From: JAYODW01 sp038116745
Lineage (GTDB): Bacteria > Pseudomonadota > Gammaproteobacteria > Ga0077536
Direction of reading: 5' to 3'
NCBI GenBank assembly: GCA_038116745.1
Contig: JAYODW010000019.1
Coordinates: 17,869-81,868, forward strand
Length of the DNA stretch: 64,000 nt
Made by a program: the position numbers and the translations under genes. Positions 53,189-61,357 of the stretch are shown in pieces. How positions within the stretch are numbered: the first letter of the stretch is position 1; each line of letters opens with the position of its first letter. The notes beneath the pieces were generated by a model that made no database searches, was not told the origin of the DNA, and saw nothing but the letters and a program-made list of their open reading frames with translations.

Positions 53189-53927
53189 ACTCTTCCGCGG
53201 AAACCACACCTGGTACGTCTTCGGCCGCGACCCGGACAAGCTGAACGACATCATCGATACCAACCAGTACCTGATCGTCGACAGCAGCGGCGCGACGCTG
53301 CTCGATCCGGGCGGTGTGGAGACCTTCTCCGCCATGCTGGCGGCGGTGGCGACCTGCTGCGATATCGCGGATATCCGCTACCTGTTCGCGTCGCACCAGG
53401 ACCCTGACATCATTTCCTCGCTGGGTCTGTGGGATCGCGCGGTGCCGCAGGCGAAGCTTTATGCGCCGTGGCTGTGGGAAGGCTTTATCAAGCATTTCGG
53501 CTGTCGGCAGATCGAGTACGTCTCAATCCCCGACGAAGGTATGAGCCTGCCGCTTGGCGCCACCCGGCTGGATTTCATCCCCGCGCACTACCTGCACTCG
53601 TCGGGCAATTTCCATGTGTACGACCGCAGCGCGCGGATCCTCATGAGCGGCGATATCGGCGCGGCGCTGGAGCCGCCCGGCAGCCCCATGTTCGTGGACA
53701 ACTTCAGCGAGCACACCAGCCGCATGAAGCTTTTTCATCAGCGCTGGATGCCGTCGAACAAAGCCAAGAACGACTGGGTCAGACGCGTGCGCGAGCTCGA
53801 TATCGACATCATGGCGCCGCAGCACGGGCGCCTGTTCCGCGGCGACGACGTGCAGCGCTTCCTCGACTGGTTCGAGGCGTTGGAAGTGGGGATCGCGCAC
53901 CGCGGCGGCGAGCAGTCCGCGGCCTGA
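53175..53927 (+). CDS. Diiron-type MBL-fold protein (ODP-like)
   Basis: From ATG 53175 the product is 250 residues. The metal motif is SHQDPD (His74, Asp76, Asp78), as in flavodiiron and oxygen-binding diiron proteins, not the HxHxDH of hydrolases. Later ligands fall in PAHYLHSSGN, MSGDIGAAL and MAPQHGRL. ODP-type proteins bind oxygen or peroxide at a diiron site and act as sensors beside chemoreceptors in spirochetes. GAGGA lies 7 bases before this ATG; ATG 53148 is an alternative with a longer overlap. The gene overlaps the chemoreceptor-like gene by 14 bases, matching the known gene pairing. Confidence 0.72.
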   Translation: MQRTELFRGNHTWYVFGRDPDKLNDIIDTNQYLIVDSSGATLLDPGGVETFSAMLAAVATCCDIADIRYLFASHQDPDIISSLGLWDRAVPQAKLYAPWLWEGFIKHFGCRQIEYVSIPDEGMSLPLGATRLDFIPAHYLHSSGNFHVYDRSARILMSGDIGAALEPPGSPMFVDNFSEHTSRMKLFHQRWMPSNKAKNDWVRRVRELDIDIMAPQHGRLFRGDDVQRFLDWFEALEVGIAHRGGEQSAA

Positions 53928-53951
53928 GCGCCGCGCTTTAAGCGGATCTCA

Positions 53952-53975
53952 TCGCGCCCGCCGGAGCGGGCGCGA
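53952..53975. terminator. Hairpin between convergent genes
   Basis: TCGCGCCCGC (53952-53961) and GCGGGCGCGA (53966-53975) form a perfect 10-bp stem with a 4-base loop, between the ODP-like gene and the convergent acetoacetate-decarboxylase-like gene. There is no T-tract. It likely ends or protects both transcripts. Confidence 0.5.
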
Positions 53976-53987
53976 CAGCAACGGATT

Positions 53988-54755
53988 TCAGCGCGCGATC
54001 TTGCCCGCGCCGCCGGCTTCCGCCGGGACGGCCAGGTCGACCTGGAAGCGCGCCGGGAGCAGGTGCAGATCGCACACCGCATGGCTGCCAGCGATGGGGG
54101 TTGTGGGAATCACCGAGGCTTCGCCGAGCGCGGCGCTGTCGTAGTGCGCCAGCCGGGGGCGGCCGCGCAGTACGCGTTTAAAGTCGTAGGCCGCCTCAAA
54201 CTGGACCAGCGCCGGACCCGAACCAAGCCGCATGCCGTTGAGAGCGGGGGAATACTTGATAGTCGCCCCTATGCCCACCAGCGGCAGGCTTTCAATAATG
54301 GCTGCATCCAGCACCAGCCGGCCGTCGACTTCCACGACGCCGCGCACGCGGTCGAAGGTTTCCCGGTAGCCGACATCCGCCGTCCGGCAGTTGAAGCCGT
54401 AGCGGCTGGCCAGGAAATCGGCTGCGTCAGCGTTATTACAGAACGCCGCGGTAATGAAATGCCGCGGCTTGATTCCGGTGCGGCAGGCGATCCCGACCCA
54501 CGCCGCGACAAATGGCCCCCACGGACTCTGCGGCGCCTTGACGAACGTGATCCCGAGGACCGCCGGCACGCTCGGATGGAGGCTGGCCGGCAGGCTCGGG
54601 ATGGTGGTGCGCATCGGCGTTTCGTGCAGTATGTAGAGCAATTCCGCGTTTTCGATCACCACCGGCGCGCCGCCCTCGGCCTCAATCTCCCGGTCGAGCA
54701 GCCGCACGGACGCCGCCGGTCGGGAGCCGTAAAGAAGTTCAGGCGTGGCGCTCAT
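53988..54755 (-). CDS. Acetoacetate-decarboxylase-fold protein lacking the Schiff-base lysine
   Basis: From ATG 54755 the product is 255 residues and overlaps the LLM gene as ATGA. The ADC-like fold is suggested by LPASLHPSVPAVLGITFV, WGPFVAAWVGIACRTG, and the region ASRYGFNCRTADV. In real decarboxylases this last region holds GFPKK with the Schiff-base lysine; here it reads GFNCR, so neither lysine is present. The protein is probably not a classical decarboxylase and may use the fold for other chemistry or binding. The frame open further upstream to 55427 runs inside the LLM gene. Confidence 0.6.
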   Translation of the reverse strand: MSATPELLYGSRPAASVRLLDREIEAEGGAPVVIENAELLYILHETPMRTTIPSLPASLHPSVPAVLGITFVKAPQSPWGPFVAAWVGIACRTGIKPRHFITAAFCNNADAADFLASRYGFNCRTADVGYRETFDRVRGVVEVDGRLVLDAAIIESLPLVGIGATIKYSPALNGMRLGSGPALVQFEAAYDFKRVLRGRPRLAHYDSAALGEASVIPTTPIAGSHAVCDLHLLPARFQVDLAVPAEAGGAGKIAR

Positions 54756-55858
54756 GCGTTGACCGCCACCTGGGTGCGCTGCCCGCTGAAGTGCGGCATG
54801 ACCTCGCTCGCGAACAGGCGCAGGCTGTCGAGCACGTCCGCCTGCGGCAGGTGCTCGCGCGCCTGAATCATGAACAGCAGATGGTCGGCGCCGGCCGCCT
54901 CCCAGCGCGAGACGGTGTCGATCAGGTGCGCCGGGTTGCCGAAGCAGAGTCCGCTGGAGACCGGCTTTTTCGCATCGCCGGGGGCATTCGGATCGGGACG
55001 CAGCGAACCGAGCAGCCCAAGCGCGGCATAGTTGTTGGCCGGATAGGCCTCCGAGATCTCGACTGTCTGGCCGGCCATATAGCTGAAGGTGGCGACCAGC
55101 TCGGTGCCGCGTCTGGTCGCGAGCTCGTGGTCGGGATGACAGTACATCCAGTTGGCGATGGCGACCTGGTCGTTGACGAATGCGCCGACCGGCTCGCAGC
55201 GTTTGACCCGTTCCCGATACTCCTGAATCCGCGGGATGTTCCGTTCGACCTCGCTGATGGAAAGAATCAGCGCGCCCATGCCGCGGTCGGCGGCATCGAA
55301 CTCGGTCCCGGGCGCGGTTACCGCCACCCACATCGGCGGGTGCGGGTCCTGCATCGGCTTCGGCAGGATGCAGCGCTCGGGCATGCTGAAGTAGGTGCCT
55401 TCGTGGGAAAAGCGCTCTTCGGTCCACATCTTCGGGATCACCCGGCAGTACTCGTCCCAGGTGCGCTTGGTATCGTCGACATTGGCGTTGAAGCCGCCGA
55501 GCTCGTTCCAGGTCGAAGAGCGTCCGGTGCCGAACTCCACCCGGCCGTTGGACAGCAGGTCAAGAAAAGCGGCCTTCTCGGCCCAGCGGATGGGCGAGTG
55601 CATTGCGGGTACGCAGGTCCCGATGCCGAAGCCGACGCGGATGCTGCGCGTCTCCCGTGCAATGGCGGTCAGGAACATGTCCGGACAGCTCGAGTGGCTG
55701 TACTCCTCGAGGAAGTGATGCTCCACACACCACACGCTGGAGAAGCCCAGCTCGTCTGCGAGCACGGTCTGCTCAATGGCGTTTTCGATCACCGCCCGCT
55801 GGTTTTCCGTGGTGAAAGGGCGCGGCGTCGACAGCTCGTAAAACAATCCGAATTTCAT
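54752..55858 (-). CDS. LLM-class flavin-dependent oxidoreductase
   Basis: The 368-residue luciferase-like protein opens KFGLFYELSTPRPF, has GFSSVWCVEHHFLEEYSH around residue 38 and GRVEFGTGRSSTWNELGG near residue 105, typical of the bacterial luciferase superfamily. The related enzyme at 29400 has the same overall size and motifs, so these are paralogues. It needs FMNH2; no reductase is adjacent. It is co-transcribed with the ADC-fold protein through an ATGA overlap, so the two may act on one substrate. Its AGGAGG site is perfect. Confidence 0.82.
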   Translation of the reverse strand: MKFGLFYELSTPRPFTTENQRAVIENAIEQTVLADELGFSSVWCVEHHFLEEYSHSSCPDMFLTAIARETRSIRVGFGIGTCVPAMHSPIRWAEKAAFLDLLSNGRVEFGTGRSSTWNELGGFNANVDDTKRTWDEYCRVIPKMWTEERFSHEGTYFSMPERCILPKPMQDPHPPMWVAVTAPGTEFDAADRGMGALILSISEVERNIPRIQEYRERVKRCEPVGAFVNDQVAIANWMYCHPDHELATRRGTELVATFSYMAGQTVEISEAYPANNYAALGLLGSLRPDPNAPGDAKKPVSSGLCFGNPAHLIDTVSRWEAAGADHLLFMIQAREHLPQADVLDSLRLFASEVMPHFSGQRTQVAVNA

Positions 55859-56393
55859 GGCGCAATCCTCCTCAAGCCCGCATCCGGGCGGCCTGGTGTG
55901 CAGTGCGGCCTAATATGCCATAGGGGGCAGAGCGGGGTTCGGGTATAGGCACGGCGCACGCGATAGTTTTCTGACGTGCCCCCGAAGAGGTGGGCACATC
56001 CATAGAGCGGGGGCAGATGTGTTCCGGCCTGCGTCCGCTGCGTGCAGACAGGCCGAGCAAGAGTCCACCCCGCCGGGCTACGCCCGAGCCGGCAAGGACA
56101 TCTACATCTAACCTTTCCATCTCACATAGGTTCACGCCGCTGACTTTGGTCGCTGCTTGGTCTGCTGCAGGTGGTATTCACGACAGGGCTCTGGATGTCG
56201 TGCGCGAGTTGCCGCGTTCCAATACGCAAATAACCCGCACGCCGGCGATGGTATCAACGTGTTCTGATCCGGCTCGGAGGTGCGCAGATGACGGGGTCCC
56301 GGAGCGAAAGTAAGCTGTTCTTTTTTTGCGAGTACTGTCTCGCGACCAACTCCCTGTGATTTTTAAACATCAAAGGAAAAGCGAGTCGGTGAC
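55859..56393. other. Intergenic region of 535 bases
   Basis: This is the divergent control region of the LLM pair and the solute-binding protein gene. Open frames such as the 107-codon one at 55990-56313 have no ribosome binding site and Arg/Ser/Pro-rich shadow composition. Near 56320 there is a T7 run. The 3' end carries an AAAGGAAAAG site for the gene at 56394. No repeat or RNA structure of note was found. Confidence 0.5.
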
Positions 56394-57710
56394 ATGAACG
56401 GTTTCCCGTTGTTCTTTTTTTCGTGCTTTGCCTTTTTCCTTGGCCTCGTGCGTGCGCAGGCAGAAACGCCTATGCCGGCGCCAGATCCGTTGCGTCGTGG
56501 TCTGCCGCCGGGCGCGCTGGAACTGCTGCTGGGGGATGATGGGGGTGGCAGCCAGGGGCTCGCCGCTCCGCTCGCCGGGCTCAGCTGGGAGGAGATCACG
56601 GCGGCCGCTGATGGGCAGTCGGTGAAGCTCTGGATGTGGTGCGGCTCGGCACCTATCAACAGCTGGGTCAACGGCTGGCTCGCCGGGCAGCTGAGCGAAC
56701 GGTACGGCATAAGCCTGGTACAGAGCTGTGTGGCTGGTCCAGACGAGTTCGTGCAGCAGATTCTGGGCGAGCGTGCGGCGGGAACAGACCAGAACGGCGC
56801 GGTCGACCTGGTCTGGGTCAACGGTCCGAGCTTCCGCAGCCTCAAAACAGGCGCGGGCCTTTACGGGCCGTGGTCGGAGGCGGCGCCGAGCGGCGCGTAC
56901 TACGACTGGAACAATCCATCGATCGCCTACGACTTCGGCTTTCCGGTGGACGGATACGAGATCCCGTTCGGGGCGGCGCAGCAGGTTTTTGAATTTGATT
57001 CGGCCGTCGTGCCTGAGCCGCCGACCACGATGGCGGAGCTGCTGCAGTGGATCCGCGACAACCCTGGAGGCTTCACGTATCCGGCGCCGCCGGATTTCAC
57101 CGGCAGCGCGTTCGTTCGCCTGACGTGTTACCACGCGGCGGGCGGCTATCAGGCTTTCCAGGGCGCTTTCGACCAGGCCGTCTTTGACGAGAATTCACCC
57201 GCCTGCTGGGCGCTCCTGAACGAAATAGAGCCGAGCCTCGCACCCTACCCGGACACCCAGGGGGCGGATATCGAACGCTTCAAAGCAAGCCTTGCTGCGC
57301 GCACGCCGGCGATCCGCGTGACCTACCAGGTGGGCAACGCTCAGACTCGCATCGATAATGCGGAGTATCCTGAGTCGGTGCGCACGTTCGTGCTTGACGA
57401 CGGGACGATAGGCAACACGAGCTATATCGCTGTCGCCTATAACGCGCCCAGCCTGCCGGCTGCGGTGGTGACCGCTGACTTGATAGCGTCCCCGGACGCC
57501 CAGCTTGAAGCGGTCAGAGATTTAAACTGGCTGACGCCTCTGGACCTCGACAGACTCCCTGCTCCTGTCCAGGCTGAATTTGCCGCCATCTCGCCCGGGC
57601 CGGCGGTGCTGTCGCCTGCAGTATTGAATCCGCGCCGGCTGCCCGAGCCGCAGGCGGACTGGGTCAATGCTTTCGAGGCCGGCTGGGAAGCCAACGTGCA
57701 GGGCCAGTAA
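56394..57710 (+). CDS. ABC transporter solute-binding protein (YnjB-like)
   Basis: The 438-residue protein has a signal peptide (FPLFFFSCFAFFLGLVRA-QAE) and the bilobed extracellular solute-binding fold: LWMWCGSAPINSWVNGWLAGQL, DLVWVNGPSFRSL, and GFPVDGYEIPFG. It resembles E. coli YnjB-type binding proteins. The expected permease and ATPase genes are not present; the next 560 bases hold a decayed reverse transcriptase. It may therefore work with distant components or be an orphan. Ligand is unknown. The end is followed by a weak TCCGGG/CCCGGA hairpin at 57711-57736. Confidence 0.75.
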   Translation: MNGFPLFFFSCFAFFLGLVRAQAETPMPAPDPLRRGLPPGALELLLGDDGGGSQGLAAPLAGLSWEEITAAADGQSVKLWMWCGSAPINSWVNGWLAGQLSERYGISLVQSCVAGPDEFVQQILGERAAGTDQNGAVDLVWVNGPSFRSLKTGAGLYGPWSEAAPSGAYYDWNNPSIAYDFGFPVDGYEIPFGAAQQVFEFDSAVVPEPPTTMAELLQWIRDNPGGFTYPAPPDFTGSAFVRLTCYHAAGGYQAFQGAFDQAVFDENSPACWALLNEIEPSLAPYPDTQGADIERFKASLAARTPAIRVTYQVGNAQTRIDNAEYPESVRTFVLDDGTIGNTSYIAVAYNAPSLPAAVVTADLIASPDAQLEAVRDLNWLTPLDLDRLPAPVQAEFAAISPGPAVLSPAVLNPRRLPEPQADWVNAFEAGWEANVQGQ

Positions 57711-57802
57711 TCCGGGAGATCGGGATTTCGCCCGGACCGCCCGGCCGCGTTCTGCAGGCGCCCTGGCGCGACCGGGCGGAACACCGTCGGCTGAGCACAC
57801 CG

Positions 57803-58204
57803 CTATGCCATCAGCTGCACCGCGCCGCCGGAGCGGAGCGGGATTGCGATCGTCAGCAGCAGGGAGAGCGCACAGCCGGCGACGATCCCCCGACCTGACC
57901 CGCTGCGGTCGGGCAGTCTGAGAAAGTCCGCGACGAGGCGCCGGCACGCAGGCTCCACACCCGCCGTCTGCAGCTACTGCAGTACGAGTGCGTGACGCAG
58001 GCTGTCGTAATAGCCCCGGGTATCGAACCGGGCGACGAATCGTGCACGGTCCAGCACACGGTAGACCGACCGCACCGCCTCCTTGACCCCGCCACGACCT
58101 TTGAGATGTCGACAGGACCGCGGCGTAGCGGCTTGGACGGGTCCCTGCAGCTGCGTGCGGGCTTCCTGCAGCAGCGCCCGACTGTGTTTGTTCCAGTGCG
58201 CCAT
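57803..58204 (-). pseudogene. Reverse transcriptase remnant
   Basis: Reading the minus strand from 58204, the frame gives AHWNKHSRALLQEARTQL, then HLKGRGGVKEAVRSV, FVARFDTRGYYDSLRHAL, an in-frame TAG at 57976-57974, and after it GRGIVAGCALSLLLTIAIPL, ending at TAG 57805-57803. KGRGGVKxAV, the FDxRxYYDSLxH block and the GKGIVxGxALSPLL-type block are RT finger/palm motifs 1-4 of group II-like RNA-directed DNA polymerases. The YADD catalytic box and everything after it are missing, and there is a premature stop, so it is a dead fragment. No intron RNA was recognised around it. Confidence 0.75.
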
Positions 58205-58269
58205 CAGGCGTCGTCGGGTGCTGTCTCCCTGATGCCAGGTTCCCGGGGCGGTGAGGCGGGGCCTGACGC

Positions 58270-58743
58270 TCAGACCGGCGCTGCCAATAGCGTCTTGACC
58301 CGCGCGGTGTCGTAGACGACCAGGCGCTCGCGGAAGCGCAGCTGTCCATCGTCCAGTACCAGGCGGTCGTAGTAGGCGCCGGCCTGATAGACCTCGCTGA
58401 AGGCGTCGTGCAGGGTCTGCACCACGATGTAGGACGAGCTCACCCGGTATTCGCCGTTCTCTTCGCCCAGCACGCGGACGGCGGACTGCGCGTGGCGGTA
58501 GCGGTTGGCCGCGTAGATGTTGGCGTTGCGCAGCGAGTAGATGCGGTCGGCCATCATGCCGCGCCCGGCCAGCCACAGCAGCGGGATGGGGTGACCGGCG
58601 TCGTGGTTTTCGCGCGAGATCATGCGGTAGTCGCCGTCGGCCGTGAACAGCTCCGGCCAGCGCTCGAGCTCGTCCTCGTCGAGGCAGGCGCAGTAAACGG
58701 CGAACAGGCGGTCGATGCGGAAATAGAGCGTGGCTTCGTCCAT
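58270..58743 (-). CDS. Ring-hydroxylating dioxygenase beta (small) subunit
   Basis: The 157-residue protein has the NTF2-like cone fold used by the beta subunits of aromatic-ring dioxygenases: FRIDRLFAVYCACLDEDELERW near the start, TADGDYRMISRENHDAG, and YRVSSSYIVVQT and GAYYDRLVLDDGQLRF near the end. It is structural and supports the catalytic alpha subunit. The alpha gene ends 3 bases upstream, so they form an operon, alpha first. It is convergent with nothing; the RT remnant lies downstream. Confidence 0.8.
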   Translation of the reverse strand: MDEATLYFRIDRLFAVYCACLDEDELERWPELFTADGDYRMISRENHDAGHPIPLLWLAGRGMMADRIYSLRNANIYAANRYRHAQSAVRVLGEENGEYRVSSSYIVVQTLHDAFSEVYQAGAYYDRLVLDDGQLRFRERLVVYDTARVKTLLAAPV

Positions 58744-58746
58744 CGT

Positions 58747-60006
58747 CTACCAGCCCATCAGATCGCGGTAGCCGCGCCAGAAGCTGCGGATCATGTGCTC
58801 GGTGATGAGGCTCGAGCCCTGGTCGCTGCTTTCCTCGCCCATGGCGATGAAAGAGTTGGTGTCCCGCGGCGAGGATTCCACCGCGCGCTGGACGAGCTCG
58901 GTGGCTTCCGTGTCCTCCATCGAGATATAGCCTGCAGGCCCGGCGAGGTTGGCCTGTCGCAGGCGCAGCGTGCGCATCTGTTCATCATCATCGGCGTAGC
59001 CGAAGAAGTGGAAGATGAGCTCGAACTCATCAACCGCCTTGGGCAGCACCTGACGCACGGCCAGGGTGTTGTGGATCTGCTGGATTACGGTGCTTGGAAA
59101 CAGGGTGTGGATGTTGTTGCTGGTTTGCTCTTCGTATTCGGCCCGGGTTTCGAGCAGCGCGGGGTCACGCAGCTTGAGCTCGCTGCGGTAGGTCGTGATC
59201 CCTTGTTTTTCGTAATCCCCCGCGGTCTCGGCATCGCCGAGCGGGGTGGTGGTGATGATCGAGTGCAGGCCGTGGCGCGAGTCGACCAGGGTGCGTCCCT
59301 GCATGTTCGAGCGGTAGATATTGAAGGTGGTGTGGAACAGGTGCAGCAGGCTCGCGTGGTAGGGGTCTTTGACGTTCTCGTAGTAGAGCTTCCAGTTTGA
59401 GCGTGCGTACTGCCGCGTACAACCGAGATAGGTCACCGGTTTATGAAAAATGCGGTCGACCCAGGGCAGCATCTCCGGGCCGATGTAGTCCTCCAGGCCG
59501 GGTGCCGCATCGGACAGCGTGCCGAACACCAGCCCGCGATAGGCCGTTACCCGGACCGGCGGCAGGTCGTGATCGCCGGCCTTGAAATCCTCGGGCATGC
59601 CGCGCTTGTCGTTCAGCCCTTTCTGGAAGGGCACGCCGCGCAGGCGGCCGCGCTCGTCGTAGGTCCACTGGTGATACACGCAGCGGTGTACATGGCCCTT
59701 GCCCCGGGCCTGCCGGCATACCAGGGCGCCGCGATGGGCGCAGCGGTTGACCCAGGCGGCGACCTCGCCGTCGCGGGTGCGCGTAACGACTACCGGGGTG
59801 GTGCCGATATAGGTGGATTTGAATGCGCCCGGTTCGTTGATTTCGTCCTCGAGGGCCAGGAAGTGCCAGGTGGGGCCGCGGTAGATCCGCGCCTGCTCGC
59901 GGGCAAAAATGGCCGGGTCGGTGAAGACCGCGTAGGGCACGCGGAGCCCGTCGCCCTCGGGCCAGAGAAAGTCGTCCAGCGCGGGAAGTGGTTCAGCAGC
60001 GCTCAT
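58747..60006 (-). CDS. Rieske ring-hydroxylating dioxygenase alpha subunit
   Basis: From ATG 60006 the product is 419 residues. The Rieske cluster ligands are Cys89-x-His91 (RCAHRG) and Cys109-x2-His112 (CVYHQW), and the mononuclear iron site is in ENVKDPYHASLLHLFH with two histidines. This is the catalytic subunit of a dioxygenase or demethylase that uses electrons from a separate reductase, not present here. With the FAD monooxygenase at 49235 it supports aromatic catabolism. GTG 60009 is an alternative; GAGGGGGC precedes both. The specific ring substrate is unknown. Confidence 0.87.
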   Translation of the reverse strand: MSAAEPLPALDDFLWPEGDGLRVPYAVFTDPAIFAREQARIYRGPTWHFLALEDEINEPGAFKSTYIGTTPVVVTRTRDGEVAAWVNRCAHRGALVCRQARGKGHVHRCVYHQWTYDERGRLRGVPFQKGLNDKRGMPEDFKAGDHDLPPVRVTAYRGLVFGTLSDAAPGLEDYIGPEMLPWVDRIFHKPVTYLGCTRQYARSNWKLYYENVKDPYHASLLHLFHTTFNIYRSNMQGRTLVDSRHGLHSIITTTPLGDAETAGDYEKQGITTYRSELKLRDPALLETRAEYEEQTSNNIHTLFPSTVIQQIHNTLAVRQVLPKAVDEFELIFHFFGYADDDEQMRTLRLRQANLAGPAGYISMEDTEATELVQRAVESSPRDTNSFIAMGEESSDQGSSLITEHMIRSFWRGYRDLMGW

Positions 60007-60169
60007 CACAAAGCCCCCTCGACTGACTGATGTGCTCCCACCCTACGGGTAGGCCGTGTCGCCCGCAAGCGCTGCGTGCGACGCAGCGACGATAGCGCGG
60101 TCGATACGCCGGCATGGCAGGTCTGAACGCCTTCAGCGCTGCAATGAAGGCTTGTCTGAACGCGTCCAG

Positions 60170-60448
60170 TCAGTCGAGACCGACGGAGAACATGCGCTCC
60201 AGGTCATGGCGGGAGAAGGCCTTGAAGGCGATCAGGGTTTCGGTGCGCTCGATCCCCTCGATCCGCGCCATGCGCCCGGCAACCATAGTGGCGATATCCT
60301 CGTTGGAACCAACCCGGACGATGGCGATGACGTCGTAGCTGCCGCCAACGGAATAAACCTCGGAGCACTCCGGCAGATCGGCCAGCGCTTCAGACACGTC
60401 GTTTGCGCAGCCGTGGCGTGCGCGGATCAGCACAATTGCGGTCACCAT
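60170..60448 (-). CDS. Stand-alone Lrp/AsnC ligand-binding (RAM) domain protein
   Basis: The 92-residue protein is a bare RAM/ACT-like effector domain: VTAIVLIRARHG, then EVYSVGGSYDVIAIVRVG (the Lrp GxxD signature) and IEGIERTETLIAFK. There is no helix-turn-helix. Such proteins bind amino acids and can regulate enzymes or DNA-binding Lrp partners. It lies upstream of the dioxygenase genes on the same strand but 163 bases away, so a regulatory link is possible only. GAGG precedes the ATG at 60448; a TTG start at 60457 adds 3 residues. Confidence 0.78.
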   Translation of the reverse strand: MVTAIVLIRARHGCANDVSEALADLPECSEVYSVGGSYDVIAIVRVGSNEDIATMVAGRMARIEGIERTETLIAFKAFSRHDLERMFSVGLD

Positions 60449-60646
60449 GGGTTTCAACCTCGCCGTTTTTCTGCAGTCGTGAGCGTGAGTCCGGATAGTA
60501 AAGGAAAGCCCCGCAGGGCGCTGCCGCGCTCACTCAGAAAGGCGCCATCCGGCGTGCCCTTTCAGCGCAGCAGAAACTGATTGACGGCGTGCCGGTTTCG
60601 CTGTCAGATCGCCGCCCCGTTCCAGGGTCCGCCTGTGAGGCGCTGC

Positions 60647-61357
60647 ATGTCTGCCCTGTCTTCCTCAGCGGTCGCGATCGAAGCGCAGCCCGATGAGACC
60701 ACCTGCGGCCCTACCTGCCTGCACGCGGTCTATCGGTTTCATGGCGCGACGGTTGATGTTGCAGCCCTGGTCGACGCGGTGCCGAGTCTGCCCGACGGCG
60801 GGACGCTGGAAGTGCTGCTGGCCTGTGATGCGTTGCGTCGTGGTTACAGGGTGTCCATACACACCTACAACCTGAACATGTTCGATCCGACCTGGTTCTC
60901 TGCGCCGGGCGTGGATATCGCCGAGCGCCTCGCGCTGCGCGCCGCAGGGCGACAGGATCCCAAACTTGCGGTCGCCGTGGCGGCCTATCGTGAGTTTCTG
61001 GCGCGCGGCGGACGGCTCTATTTCGGTGACCTGACCCGCGCGGTGCTGCGCGGCCTGCTCGGACGCGGCGAGCCGGTGATCGCGGCGCTGAACCTGACCT
61101 ATCTCTATCGCCAGGCGCGCGTTTCCGGACCGCATGACGAACCGGACGACATTCACGGCGAGCCCTGCGGGCATTTTGTGGTGCTGAACGGCTATGACCG
61201 TGTGCAGAAAACGATCGGGATCAGCGACCCTTATCAGGCCAATCCGGTGGCGGAGGGGCAGCACTACGCGGTGCACGTGGACCGCGTGATCGGGGCCATC
61301 CTGCTCGGCGTGATGACCTACGACGCGAGTCTGCTGGTGATCCAGAAGCCCCGATGA
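60647..61357 (+). CDS. Peptidase C39-like (DUF3335-type) protein
   Basis: From ATG 60647 the product is 236 residues. The papain/C39-like active-site cysteine is in QPDETTCGPTCLHAVY (Cys20), with the His in EPCGHFVVLNGYD about 175 residues on, and an Asp in GISDPYQ after it. There is no signal peptide. C39-like proteins here are typically proteases or transamidases of peptide products. Its stop overlaps the ATP-grasp start (ATGA), and a GCS2-like gene follows, so it belongs to a peptide-ligase operon. GAGG precedes the start. Confidence 0.78.
   Translation: MSALSSSAVAIEAQPDETTCGPTCLHAVYRFHGATVDVAALVDAVPSLPDGGTLEVLLACDALRRGYRVSIHTYNLNMFDPTWFSAPGVDIAERLALRAAGRQDPKLAVAVAAYREFLARGGRLYFGDLTRAVLRGLLGRGEPVIAALNLTYLYRQARVSGPHDEPDDIHGEPCGHFVVLNGYDRVQKTIGISDPYQANPVAEGQHYAVHVDRVIGAILLGVMTYDASLLVIQKPR

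Noticed and set aside
54756..55427. N-terminal extension of the ADC-fold protein frame
   Set aside because: Lies within the LLM gene in another frame; the ATGA overlap at 54752-54755 gives a better start.
55990..56313. Plus-strand 107-codon frame in the intergenic region
   Set aside because: No ribosome binding site and no recognisable protein features.
57522..58349. Alternative minus-strand frame across the RT remnant
   Set aside because: Low-complexity Arg/Ala/Ser composition; the RT motifs lie in a different frame.
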